In this document: one piece after another, positions 18,566-27,031 of the stretch
How the letters are laid out: each line of letters starts with the position of its first letter
Numbering within the stretch: the first letter of the stretch is position 1
NCBI RefSeq assembly: GCF_013370205.1
Contig: NZ_JABWGV010000007.1
Coordinates: 1 to 64,000, forward strand
Source of the DNA: Qipengyuania atrilutea
Lineage (GTDB): Bacteria; Pseudomonadota; Alphaproteobacteria; Sphingomonadales; Sphingomonadaceae
Direction: 5' to 3'
Length of the DNA: 64,000 nt
Notes under the pieces: model-generated
Told to the model about the DNA's origin: nothing
Seen by the model: the letters and a program-made list of their open reading frames with translations, nothing else
The model's database searches: none
Translations under genes and position numbers: made by a program

Positions 18566-19606
18566 TCAGTCCCGCTCGTAGGGGCGGACTTTCATCCCCT
18601 CTTCGAGATTGGCCACGCCAGCAGCCACTATCAGGTCTCCGCGGCCGATGCCGGCAGTTACAGGCAGCATTCCGCCTGCTCCCTTGCCTACGGTGACGCG
18701 GCGCAGCGCGATGGCTCCCGTCCTGCGGTCCACGCGCCAGACGAATGTCTTTTCGTCACGCCCAACGATCGCTTCCAGTGGCACAGCCGGCATCTCGGCA
18801 TCATCGGTATCGAGCTCGACATGCAGTGTTCCCGTCATGCCCGGCAGGATCAGCGCGCCGGAAGGCGGATCGAACAGGAACGTCGCCTCGTAGGTGAGCG
18901 ACTGACGCGTGGCGTCGGTGGCGAACGAGCCGAACCGGGCCGCGAACCGCCTGTCGGGAAGACTGTCGAGCGCGATCGCCGCGTTGATCGGGGCCCGCTG
19001 CTCGGCATTGGCAACGATGGACGAGGGAACCTGGACCACCACCTTGGCGGAACCGGCGGTCTGTAAGGTCACGACCGGCTGCTGCGGCGAAACATATTCG
19101 AACGGCTCGGTCAGTCGCCTGGCCACGCGGCCCGAAAAGGGCGCCCGCAAGACGGTCTTCTCCAACTGCTCGCGCGCATTGTCAAGTTCGGCTCGCGCAG
19201 TGTCGCGCTGCGTTTCGCGCTGAACGTGCACTGCCCGCGGAATCGCGCCTTCGCCGACCAGCGCGTCGGCGCGGCGGAATGCATCCTGTGCCGCCTCGTA
19301 CTGTTCGCGTGCCTGGACGAGCTGGTTGCGCGCGATGGTCTGGTCGAGCTGCGCGATCACCGTGCCGGCCCTGACGAAATCGCCCTGGTCCACCGTCAGC
19401 CGGACGATCTTGCCCGGCACATCGAAGGTTAGATCCGAAGATGTGCTTGCCTCGATGATCGCGGGAAACTCGTAAGTCCTCGCCTGACCGCCTGCCGCCA
19501 CGGTGTAGAGTTTGACCGGACGCCGATCGGCCTCCTCCGGAATGGGAGCATCGTCGCAACCTGCAACAAGGCATGCGAAAATTAGCGAAACGAATATGCG
19601 CAGCAT
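18566..19606 (-). CDS. RND periplasmic adaptor (membrane fusion lipoprotein)
   Basis: The protein has a lipoprotein signal (ACLVAGC), a lipoyl-like half motif LTFDVPGKIVRLTVDQGDFV, a helical hairpin (about residues 90-160), then FSGRVARR and the beta-barrel and membrane-proximal domains. This is the adaptor that bridges the RND pump and the outer-membrane channel. I take the ATG at 19606 because it places the lipobox 17 residues in; the in-frame ATG at 19654 lies ten bases from the divergent NADH dehydrogenase frame and would give an unusually long N region. The promoter of the efflux operon must lie in the short divergent interval. Confidence 0.85.
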   Translation of the reverse strand: MLRIFVSLIFACLVAGCDDAPIPEEADRRPVKLYTVAAGGQARTYEFPAIIEASTSSDLTFDVPGKIVRLTVDQGDFVRAGTVIAQLDQTIARNQLVQAREQYEAAQDAFRRADALVGEGAIPRAVHVQRETQRDTARAELDNAREQLEKTVLRAPFSGRVARRLTEPFEYVSPQQPVVTLQTAGSAKVVVQVPSSIVANAEQRAPINAAIALDSLPDRRFAARFGSFATDATRQSLTYEATFLFDPPSGALILPGMTGTLHVELDTDDAEMPAVPLEAIVGRDEKTFVWRVDRRTGAIALRRVTVGKGAGGMLPVTAGIGRGDLIVAAGVANLEEGMKVRPYERD

Positions 19607-19663
19607 GAAGAATTTGGGTCTGAAAATGGTTCGGCGCGAATCAGACTTTGACATGCGCCCAAA

Positions 19664-21067
19664 ATGAAACGAATAAGTTTACATATCATCGCTCGTCGCA
19701 ATAGGAAGACCCAATTGCAAGGCCAAACGCTTTCGCTGAACCTGTCTCATCCCGAATCGACGAACCGCCCCCGGGTCGTCATCGTCGGCGCCGGTTTCGG
19801 CGGCATGGCTGCGGCGCGCGCTCTTCGCGGCAATGCCGCGGAAGTGACGCTGATCGACCAAACCAATCATCACCTGTTTCAACCGCTGCTATACCAGGTC
19901 GCGACTGCGGCGCTTTCCCCGTCCGATATCGCTACGGCCACCCGTGTGCTGATGCGCGGCGGGTCAAACCTAAGTGTGTTGATGGCGGAGGTTACAGGCG
20001 TCGATATCAGGGCGCGCTCGGTGCTGCTGCGCGATGGGCATCGGTTGCCATACGATTATCTCGTACTCGCCACGGGATCGGCCTCGAGCTTTTTTGGACA
20101 GGACAACTGGCGCGAACACACGCTGGTTCTCAAGACGATTGAGGATGCGCTTGCCATCCGCGCGCGGTTGCTGGAAGCGTTCGAGCGGGCCGAGCAGTCG
20201 ACCGACGACGCAGAGATACGACGCCTCCTGACCTTTGCTATTGTTGGGGGCGGCCCAACTGGCGTGGAACTGGCTGGGACCATCTCCGAACTCGCACGCG
20301 CGACTTTGGCGCGCGATTTCTCTCGCATCGATCCGCGCGACACGCGTGTGGTCCTATGCGAGGCGGGCGGCCGTTTGCTGTCGGGTTTCGATCCCGCGCT
20401 TTCGACCTATGCGACCGAAGCTCTAACCTCGATGGGGGTGGAGGTGCGGATTGGCACGGCCGTCGAGGCAATCGATCCCACCGGCGTGGTGCTCGGTAGC
20501 GAGCGGATAGATACCGGAGCCGTGCTGTGGTGTGCCGGCACTGAGGCCCGTCCGGCTGCTGAATGGCTTGGAATCGATGGGGTCCGCAACGGGGCTGTAA
20601 CGGTCCGGTCCGATTGTTCGGTGCCGGGTCATCCAAACATCTTTGCGATCGGGGACGTCGCAAGTTTCGAAGCAGGCGGCGACGAGCGCTTGCCGGCTCT
20701 TGCACCAGTTGCCAAGCAGCAGGGCACATATGTCGGGAAGCTGCTCGCGGCCCGTATCGCCGGTCGGCGCGAGCCCGGCGCCTTCCGCTACCGCGACTAT
20801 GGTACCATGGCGGTGATCGGGCGCTCGCGTGCGGCGGCGCAATTCGGCAGGCTCCGGCTCACGGGATTTCTCGCCTGGCTGGTCTGGTCACTTATACATT
20901 TGATGCTGCTTGTGGACTTTCGCAGCCGCCTGGTCGTCTATGTCAACTGGGCTTGGGCATGGTTTACTTACGGACGCGGGGCGCGGTTGTTGACGGGATC
21001 AACCACAAGCGATGCCCGGCAGCCGCCGCTCAGCGACCCAGAAAGCGGGCGGCCCGATGACAAGTAG
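19664..21067 (+). CDS. ndh: Type II NADH dehydrogenase (single-subunit)
   Basis: The protein is a FAD pyridine-nucleotide oxidoreductase that transfers electrons from NADH to quinone without pumping protons. The first dinucleotide fold is VVIVGAGFGGMAAARAL, the second IVGGGPTGVELAGTISELA, and the FAD-closing motif is FAIGDVA. The long C-terminal part, with hydrophobic helices after about residue 400, is the membrane anchor typical of NDH-2. The first 38 residues before the fold look non-conserved, so the real start is probably further in, for example the TTG near 19713. It diverges from the efflux operon, so the two may share a control region. Confidence 0.88.
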   Translation: MKRISLHIIARRNRKTQLQGQTLSLNLSHPESTNRPRVVIVGAGFGGMAAARALRGNAAEVTLIDQTNHHLFQPLLYQVATAALSPSDIATATRVLMRGGSNLSVLMAEVTGVDIRARSVLLRDGHRLPYDYLVLATGSASSFFGQDNWREHTLVLKTIEDALAIRARLLEAFERAEQSTDDAEIRRLLTFAIVGGGPTGVELAGTISELARATLARDFSRIDPRDTRVVLCEAGGRLLSGFDPALSTYATEALTSMGVEVRIGTAVEAIDPTGVVLGSERIDTGAVLWCAGTEARPAAEWLGIDGVRNGAVTVRSDCSVPGHPNIFAIGDVASFEAGGDERLPALAPVAKQQGTYVGKLLAARIAGRREPGAFRYRDYGTMAVIGRSRAAAQFGRLRLTGFLAWLVWSLIHLMLLVDFRSRLVVYVNWAWAWFTYGRGARLLTGSTTSDARQPPLSDPESGRPDDK

Positions 21068-21302
21068 CGGTCTCAGCCAATATTCAAATAGTTGACCATG
21101 ATGAAAGCATGCTCCCGCACCGCCATCTAGGACCATTCGAAGGCTCGCCTGGCCTCGCTATCCATCACCTGCAAGTTGTCGCGACCTAGCTTGCACTTGA
21201 TCGCAGGAAGCGCTCGAAGCCAAACCGCATCTAAGATCAGCGTATCTGTCTTTGGCGTCGATCTACCTCAGTTGACTAAGCAGCGGTAGGCATGGCGGTC
21301 GC

Positions 21303-21700
21303 ATGAAGACCGAACGGCTTCGGCGACACTACGTCATAGCTCTCATCTTCCCTGGAAACCCGGCTAGCGGCGAAGATATCGCGTTTCAGCTCACCATAAC
21401 GGGTTTGGAGGAGGAGCTCTTCTATCGTGGCATCCTGCTGTTCGCGCTGGATCAGGCTTTCACCGGAAGGAGACGGTTCCTCGGGTCGATTGGGGATGGG
21501 GCGCGGTCCTGTCGTGCTTCCTGTTCGGATTGGCACATGCCTGTGGCTTCTCGGACGACAGCTTTGCCTTCGATCCCATCACGATGGCGCTGACGGCAAT
21601 CCCAGCCTTTATCGCGGTCTGGCTGCGTTTGCGCACCGGAAGCCTGCTCCTGCCGGTTCTGCTTCACAATTTCGGCAATTCGCTCTCGTTCATCGTGTGA
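21303..21700 (+). pseudogene. CPBP intramembrane protease, frameshifted and truncated
   Basis: One frame gives the active-site motif GLEEELFYRGILLF, the EExxxR signature of CPBP (abortive infection-type, Rce1-like) membrane proteases. A second frame, beginning around 21485, gives FLFGLAHA and then LLPVLLHNFGNSLSFIV to a stop at 21698-21700; these are the FxxxH and HxxxN motifs. The two halves are in different frames, so an indel between about 21465 and 21485 breaks the gene. The four or five membrane helices expected before the EExxxR motif are also absent. It is therefore a relic. Confidence 0.7.
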
Positions 21701-21834
21701 AGATGTCTTCCCGGAATGCCCGCTTCCGGGATCAGCATTCTGCCCGTAAAATGACCGAATTTGGGGCGCAAAGCCGACATCGTTCTTGTTTGATGGCCGC
21801 CCGAAAAGCGGCGACGAAATCACCTTGCCGAGCG

Positions 21835-23007
21835 TTAACGGTCGCCCGACTCATGTGATGAGAACCGCTTTGCGAGGCGCGCGCTGGCTCCGCTTTGCGC
21901 GGCGAGCTTAGCCCCATAGCGCATTACCGTTGCTGGATCGCGCCAGCGATAGGCTTGCATGATCGCGGGCAGCCCCTCCCCCGCCGCAAAATTGTCTTGA
22001 GCCACCCCGACCCTGATTGAATGGCTCGAGATGTCGCTCACCCACCGCTCTAGCCGTTGTTCGCTCATTTCGCCCAGCAGTCCTTTCGCATGCGCCGCGC
22101 GCACCATCCTACGGTATATCAGCGTGATACTGTTAGGATGCATCGGACGATTGCCGACCCGGCTGACCGATCCGTCGAAATGCACCTCGACCCGCCGCAG
22201 CAGCGGTCCCGAACGGATATCGACCGCCTTCTTCCAGACGCGGATAGCCTCCATCGTTCTCGGCGACAGATAGGCATAGGCGCCCTCCCCTTCGGTATCG
22301 GTCTTGCTCGAGGGGATGAACAGCACCCCTGCCCCGCCCTCGCCCGCCTCGATATGATCGATCTCGATCTCCACCAGTTCGGAACGCCGGCAGGCGGTGT
22401 CATAGGCGACCCGCAGGAGCGCCGCATCGCGCACGCCCAGCCAGTCGCGGCGGCAGGCTTTCAGAAGATGCGCCAGGCACACGCCCGTAGGCGGTCCGTC
22501 GAGATCGGCGATATCTCCCTTGTAGCGGATCCCCTTTGCCTGGCGCTGGCGGGTGCCACGCGCACGGCGCATGGCCTTCAATTCGAGCTTCACCAGCGGT
22601 GCCGCGGTCGGATCGGTCAGCCCCGCCATCCTATAGGCCATTCCGACATGGACGAGATAGCGCGCGATTGTCGCGGGCGCGCGTCTCTTGATCGGGGTGC
22701 GCAGCCGTCGCTCGGTTTCCAGGCCGCCAAGCGCCCTTACCCAATCCGCAACCAGTCGCGCGTCCGCTCCCGGCGCCCGAACTCCATTTACCCGACACCA
22801 TTCGTTCCATAACGCAAGATCCGACAGGAACGCGCGTTTGGTATTGGCCGCCCAAGCGCGAACCGCCGCGTCGATCACGGCCGGATCGATCGCCGATCCA
22901 GCACCGCCGAGCGCGGCGACGGTCGCGACCACGGGTTCGCCCTTTCGGTCCGCAAGTTCGTTCGACAAATACGCGGGGACGCCGTTTGGAGCGATTTCGG
23001 AAGCCAT
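21835..23007 (-). CDS. Tyrosine-type site-specific recombinase/integrase
   Basis: A 390-residue phage-integrase-family recombinase. The core-binding domain spans about residues 40-140 and the catalytic domain follows with Arg in CRRSELVEIEIDH (about 207), the HxxR pair in SSHSIRVG (His 329, Arg 332), Trp in YRWRDP and the nucleophile Tyr in RYGAKL (about 364). All key residues are present, so it is predicted active. It lies next to the partition locus, where plasmid multimer-resolution or integrative recombinases are often found; I did not recognise paired attachment sites. Confidence 0.88.
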   Translation of the reverse strand: MASEIAPNGVPAYLSNELADRKGEPVVATVAALGGAGSAIDPAVIDAAVRAWAANTKRAFLSDLALWNEWCRVNGVRAPGADARLVADWVRALGGLETERRLRTPIKRRAPATIARYLVHVGMAYRMAGLTDPTAAPLVKLELKAMRRARGTRQRQAKGIRYKGDIADLDGPPTGVCLAHLLKACRRDWLGVRDAALLRVAYDTACRRSELVEIEIDHIEAGEGGAGVLFIPSSKTDTEGEGAYAYLSPRTMEAIRVWKKAVDIRSGPLLRRVEVHFDGSVSRVGNRPMHPNSITLIYRRMVRAAHAKGLLGEMSEQRLERWVSDISSHSIRVGVAQDNFAAGEGLPAIMQAYRWRDPATVMRYGAKLAAQSGASARLAKRFSSHESGDR

Positions 23008-23121
23008 TCGACGGGCTTGCGCACATTTCCACCATCTGTCTAGTAGTGATAAGCAGGCATTATCAACATTACGTGCCTTCCTCAGTGGACTGAACCGCTC
23101 GTTTTAAGCTACTATTGATAC

Positions 23122-24141
23122 ATGTCACGTCCGGCTCGTCCTCTTTGTGCGATACTCTGGTCGCCCGATCTGGTCGATGAGTTCGGCCGAACGATGGCAT
23201 CGATCGGTCGCCTTGACGCCCGGATATCCGCCAGTTCGGTTGCCCCCGCGTGGATGCTGCGAGCCAGCTGGACCGGCTACGCCACAGCTCTGAGGCTGCA
23301 GCGGCACGAAATCGACGAAATCGACGTAATTTCACATTTCACCGGCGTTTCGATCCCGGGCCGCCCCCCCGTTGTCACCGCGGGCGATCCGTTCGGCGCT
23401 TACGCCGATTGGGCCGCAGAGCTGGCAGCCGGTCACGACCGTCATTGGCGCGAGGACATACCCTTTACCTTCGACATTCCCGATGGCTGGCGCGACGCCC
23501 CTCCCCTCGCCCGCGCCCTCGCCGTTCTCGATTCCTGGTCGCGGCAGGATAACACGCCCGCTCCCTGGCTGGCGTTTCCCAAGTTGCTGCGGCGAATGAA
23601 TTTGACCAGGAACCCACTCCCTTGCCTGGTGACCGGCGACCCGGGCCTTCGCTTTCTTCACGGCACGCGGGAAGCCCAGCTTAAGCGTTTGCTCAAATCC
23701 TTGCGAGAACTAGCCGACGAAGGGTTGCGGCGTCTCGGCCGCCTCGAGGGCTATCGTATGCGCTACGGCGCTGCTGTCGGTGCCGAGCATCGTCCGGGCC
23801 ATCTTCCCCGGTTAGGAACCTTGGCACTCGAGACGCCCTTCCTGGCCGCGCGAACACTTGTTGACCGATTTGACATCACACTCTCGGGAGCCGGGAAGCT
23901 CCTCTCAAGAGCGGCTGAAAAGGGTCTGCTGGTAGAAACAAGCGGTCGGACGAGCTGGCGTCTCTATGTTACTCCCGATGTCGGGATTGCCTTGGGGATT
24001 GTTGCACCCCCGCGCGGGCGTCCGCCCTCCCCGTCGCGCTCGTCACCGGCCCTCGACACTGTTCTTGCCGAGTTTGACAGAGAAATGGCGGAGATCGATC
24101 AGATGCTGTCGGATCATTCGCGAAAGCACACCGAAACTTAG
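23122..24141 (+). CDS. Plasmid-borne winged-helix protein, DUF1612/Fic-HTH-like
   Basis: The 339-residue protein has a helical N-terminal region (RLDARISASSVAPAWMLR, then WTGYATALRLQRHEIDEID) and a C-terminal winged helix in which TLALETPFLAARTLVDRF, LSGAGKLLSRAAEKGLLVE and the RTSWRLY wing can be aligned by eye to a DNA-binding fold. It resembles a protein family found on rhizobial and sphingomonad plasmids that pairs an unnamed domain with a helix-turn-helix (RHE_PE00001-type). The catalytic HPFxxGNGR motif of Fic enzymes is absent. Its stop overlaps that of parB on the other strand by four bases. A role in plasmid maintenance is inferred from location only. Confidence 0.5.
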   Translation: MSRPARPLCAILWSPDLVDEFGRTMASIGRLDARISASSVAPAWMLRASWTGYATALRLQRHEIDEIDVISHFTGVSIPGRPPVVTAGDPFGAYADWAAELAAGHDRHWREDIPFTFDIPDGWRDAPPLARALAVLDSWSRQDNTPAPWLAFPKLLRRMNLTRNPLPCLVTGDPGLRFLHGTREAQLKRLLKSLRELADEGLRRLGRLEGYRMRYGAAVGAEHRPGHLPRLGTLALETPFLAARTLVDRFDITLSGAGKLLSRAAEKGLLVETSGRTSWRLYVTPDVGIALGIVAPPRGRPPSPSRSSPALDTVLAEFDREMAEIDQMLSDHSRKHTET

Positions 24142-25121
24142 AGAAGCTTTTCGATCGCCGCCATGATCGTCGTCTTATTAGCTCCTGAATTCGGGAGGAT
24201 CTTGATGGTGAGCCCTGCCCCATTGGTCGGCCTGGTCACCGAGAGCATCGGAACACCGGATTTGGTCGGCACGGTTTCGGTCTGGACCTTCGTCCTCGGC
24301 TTGCCAGGCGCGGTGGTCGCCCTGATCAGGCGTTTAGCCGTCTCAGGCCCGGAAAGCGGTTCGCTCCCCGAGCTGCGTTCAGCAAGGATCGCCTCCGTCT
24401 CCTTGCGCATCGCCGAAAGCGAGCGCATTTCGTTGGCAAGCGGCTTAAGGTCTCGCGCGATGCGCACGGTGATGTCGTGACGATCGGCAAAAGCTACGAT
24501 GAGTTCCTCGGGTAGCCGCGCGACGTTGAGCATCCGGCTGAGCCAGGACTTCGATATGTTGAGGTGCTCGGCCATCTGGGTAAGCGAGCCCTCGTAGAAT
24601 TCGGACAGCGCCGCTTCGTACTCATGAGCGCGCTCCCAGTCGGTGATGTCCTTGCGCGACCGATTCTCGACATCCGATACCCGGAACGCCTCCTCGTCGG
24701 TAAGTTGCTGGACGGTCACCAGATAATCGAACTCTGGATGGTTGTGCTCGCGCAGCCACTGCACCGTCCACCAGCGCCTGACGCCGGCAATGATCTCGTA
24801 ATCATGCTCTGGGTCGTCGCGCAGTCGCCTGACGATTGCCGGGATGCGCTGCTTTTTCGCCGAAAGGAAGGCGTCGATGAGATCGCGGCAACTCTCCTCC
24901 GATAGATGATCGAGATCGCGATTGTGGAGACGCCATGGCCGGCAGCGGGCTGGATCCACGAACTCCGTGCGATCCGTTACAACCTTACCCGATGCCAGGC
25001 GATTGAGCGCCTCGCTGCGACTGGCCATTATGCTCCTTGCCGGCGCCGCCTCCCCCTCCTCGATGTCATCATCGATCGATTCGGTAAGCAGCGAACCGAA
25101 GCCCTTATTACCCTTGGCCAA
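24138..25121 (-). CDS. parB: ParB-family partition protein
   Basis: ParB loads at parS sites and works with ParA to segregate the plasmid. The ParB N-terminal domain is visible (RIPAIVRRL, then YEIIAGVRRWWTVQWLRE, a degenerate ParB box II) followed by ENRSRKDITDWERAHEY and a helix-turn-helix (LTQMAEHLNISKSWLSRML). The C terminus is basic and Pro/Thr-rich. The start is a TTG: it sits eight bases after a strong AAAGGAG site and no ATG is nearby. parB follows parA with 180 bases between, and that gap holds the candidate parS palindromes. Confidence 0.85.
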   Translation of the reverse strand: MAKGNKGFGSLLTESIDDDIEEGEAAPARSIMASRSEALNRLASGKVVTDRTEFVDPARCRPWRLHNRDLDHLSEESCRDLIDAFLSAKKQRIPAIVRRLRDDPEHDYEIIAGVRRWWTVQWLREHNHPEFDYLVTVQQLTDEEAFRVSDVENRSRKDITDWERAHEYEAALSEFYEGSLTQMAEHLNISKSWLSRMLNVARLPEELIVAFADRHDITVRIARDLKPLANEMRSLSAMRKETEAILAERSSGSEPLSGPETAKRLIRATTAPGKPRTKVQTETVPTKSGVPMLSVTRPTNGAGLTIKILPNSGANKTTIMAAIEKLL

Positions 25122-25160
25122 GACTCAATCTCCTTTCGTGTGTTGCCGTGGCGGCAGTTT

Positions 25161-25176
25161 GTTGCCACGTGGCAAC
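25161..25176. promoter_or_regulatory. Candidate parS site, copy 1
   Basis: A perfect 16-base palindrome, GTTGCCACGTGGCAAC, lies in the gap between parA and parB. It has the central CACGTG found in many ParB target sites. The flanking GTTGCCGTGGCGGCAG at 25142-25157 looks like a decayed copy. Confidence 0.7.
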
Positions 25177-25284
25177 GGCACTCTGAATGGTCTCGTACAC
25201 CAGCTGACCATGGCAATGCGCCGGCACCGGCACGGGACTCGCCTGATAGCTATATCTCATTGATTCAGAACGACCTTCCAGATC

Positions 25285-25300
25285 GTTGCCACGTGGCAAC
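25285..25300. promoter_or_regulatory. Candidate parS site, copy 2
   Basis: A second identical palindrome, GTTGCCACGTGGCAAC, sits one base before the parA stop codon. Two exact copies 124 bases apart between parA and parB are hard to explain other than as the ParB-binding centromere. Confidence 0.7.
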
Positions 25301-25301
25301 A

Positions 25302-26510
25302 TCATGCCATCACCTCCCCTGCCCGGCTCGCCCAGCTGCCGATAACTTCCTGCTCGATCTCCTCACAAACCGCATTGAGGTACTTCACGCACCGCATGTG
25401 CACCTCGCGTGACGTTACCGGCCGATCGAGCTCGAAAACGGTCTTGAGGCGTGAACTCGCATTGTCGATTTCGGCGCTCGTCGGCATTATCGATGTAAGC
25501 AAAGACCCGCCGAACACATCGCGCATCATGGCCAGAAGCTCGCGATGCATCGACTTGTTCTCGTCGACGCGGCTCGCGACCACGCGGATGAAATTGTAGG
25601 CCGGTCGCGCCCTGCCCCCCAACTGCTCGAGCTGTTCCATAGTGGTTCTCGCCATATCGACGAAGGATACAGTCGAAGAGAAGTCGATCACGCTTGGCGG
25701 CATCGGGATCACCATGGCATTCGCTGCCTGGAGAACCGCCATCGACACCATTCCGAGAGCCGGCGGCGGATCCATGATAACGACATCATAGTCGTGAACG
25801 ACCTCGCCGATCGCATTCGAAATCAGATCAATCACATCGAAGCTTCGCGTCTGAGCCAGGTGCGCAGCTATCTCATACTCCAGATTATAGAGCTTGAGAT
25901 TTGAAGGGATAAGGCTGAGGCCGTGAAAGTGCGTGTCCCGGATGATCGAGCGGACCCCGAGCAACTCGGGGTCGTGAAAATGCCCGTAAAGCGTATCGTT
26001 CTCACCGAGATCGATATCGGGACGATATCCGAACATCATGGTCGAGCTGGCCTGGCTGTCGCAGTCGACGAGCAAGGTCCTGTACCCCTTAATCGCAAAG
26101 TGCTGCGCAAGGTGCACCGCGATCGTCGACTTGCCGACGCCGCCCTTGAAGTTCGACACCGAGATAATCGCCGGCGTGTCTTCCGGATCGCGCCAAGGCC
26201 TTGTTCCGAAAACCTTGCGCATCTTATCAAGCTCGGTGAGATTGTACGGCAAGCGGTGACCCGAAGGGGTGCGACTGCGCTCGGGCAAACGGCCATCGCG
26301 TTCGGCCTCTCGGATTGCCGATGCCGTTCGATCGACGAGTTCTGCGGCCTTCGAGATGGGGAAGGTTGGGCCCGCCTTCTCTCCGGTTTCGGGATCGAGC
26401 GCGTGTGTCTGGAGCCGCTTGAGAATTGCCAGTGACTTGCGATGAAGGGAACGGAGATCATCGGTTGCTGAGCTGCCTGGAAGCCCATCGGCTGAAATCT
26501 TGGTGGCCAT
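25302..26510 (-). CDS. parA: ParA-family partition ATPase with N-terminal HTH
   Basis: The deviant Walker A box FKGGVGKST is at about residue 123, followed by LLVDCDSQASST (Walker A') and VVIMDPPPALG (Walker B). Before the ATPase there is a helix-turn-helix (ISKAAELVDRTASAIREAE, about residues 52-70), the arrangement of type Ia ParA proteins, which also repress their own promoter. The ATG at 26510 follows a clear AAGGA site. The protein is of normal length (402 residues). The inverted iteron-like element at 26448-26464 lies inside its first codons, which may allow RepA to affect parA expression. Confidence 0.9.
   Translation of the reverse strand: MATKISADGLPGSSATDDLRSLHRKSLAILKRLQTHALDPETGEKAGPTFPISKAAELVDRTASAIREAERDGRLPERSRTPSGHRLPYNLTELDKMRKVFGTRPWRDPEDTPAIISVSNFKGGVGKSTIAVHLAQHFAIKGYRTLLVDCDSQASSTMMFGYRPDIDLGENDTLYGHFHDPELLGVRSIIRDTHFHGLSLIPSNLKLYNLEYEIAAHLAQTRSFDVIDLISNAIGEVVHDYDVVIMDPPPALGMVSMAVLQAANAMVIPMPPSVIDFSSTVSFVDMARTTMEQLEQLGGRARPAYNFIRVVASRVDENKSMHRELLAMMRDVFGGSLLTSIMPTSAEIDNASSRLKTVFELDRPVTSREVHMRCVKYLNAVCEEIEQEVIGSWASRAGEVMA
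26448..26464 (-). repeat. Iteron-like element inside parA, inverted
   Basis: Read on the minus strand it is CCGATGATCTCCGTTCC, which differs from iteron 1 only at two adjacent positions. It is within codons about 16-21 of parA. Confidence 0.45.
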
Positions 26511-26596
26511 CTACTATCCTTCTTGGAAGTCTGGACATCAATTTAGCCCGAGTTGACGCTTTCAGCAACGACTTGGCCAAAAAACTTACAGCTACA

Positions 26597-26803
26597 CCGA
26601 TGATCTCCGAGCCACTTGCGGGCAGTCGCGGGCGAGTAAACGCGTTCGCCGATGATCTTCGAGCCCTTTTGAACTGCTTGATCCAACCATCGGACTCGCA
26701 AAACCGAGCTGTGGACGAAAACCGATGATCTCAGAGCCAGGCCGATGAACTCAGTGCAGAAATGCAATGATCTCGGTGCCTAAGAACCGATGATCTCAGA
26801 GCG
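26597..26803 (+). repeat. Iteron array of the replication origin
   Basis: Six direct copies of a 17-base motif with consensus CCGATGATCTCxGAGCC can be read at 26597-26613, 26649-26665, 26722-26738, 26742-26758, 26764-26780 and 26787-26803. Copies 1-3 and 6 are close to consensus; 4 and 5 are diverged (GATGAACTCAGTGC and CAATGATCTCGGTGCC). The spacing changes from about 50-70 bases on the left to 20-22 bases on the right, about two helical turns, as in RepA-controlled origins. The array lies between parA and repA. Confidence 0.85.
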
Positions 26804-27031
26804 CATACCTACTTATAGAGAATCTCCTCCTTCGAATCCGATTCGCAATCGGTTAAATTTTGAGTTTGAAAGTTTGATATTGGCATGTTTTGCTCAACGG
26901 ACCCGACATCATCGGTGATTTTGCAGGTTTTCGGCCACAAATCGTCCGTAAATCGCCAAAGGGCTTGATTTAGCCCCCCAACCCTGTTGTTGATCCAGCC
27001 ACCGAGGCCCGCCGAATCGGGGGAGGGGACT
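26804..27031. other. AT-rich origin region upstream of repA
   Basis: The stretch from about 26,804 to 26,885 is markedly AT-richer than the surroundings (ATCGGTTAAATTTTGAGTTT), which fits a strand-opening site next to the iterons. An inverted, partly diverged iteron (CCGATGATGTCGGGTCC on the minus strand) occurs at 26899-26915. A strong GGGGGAGGGG ribosome site precedes the repA ATG. No clear DnaA box was found. Confidence 0.55.
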
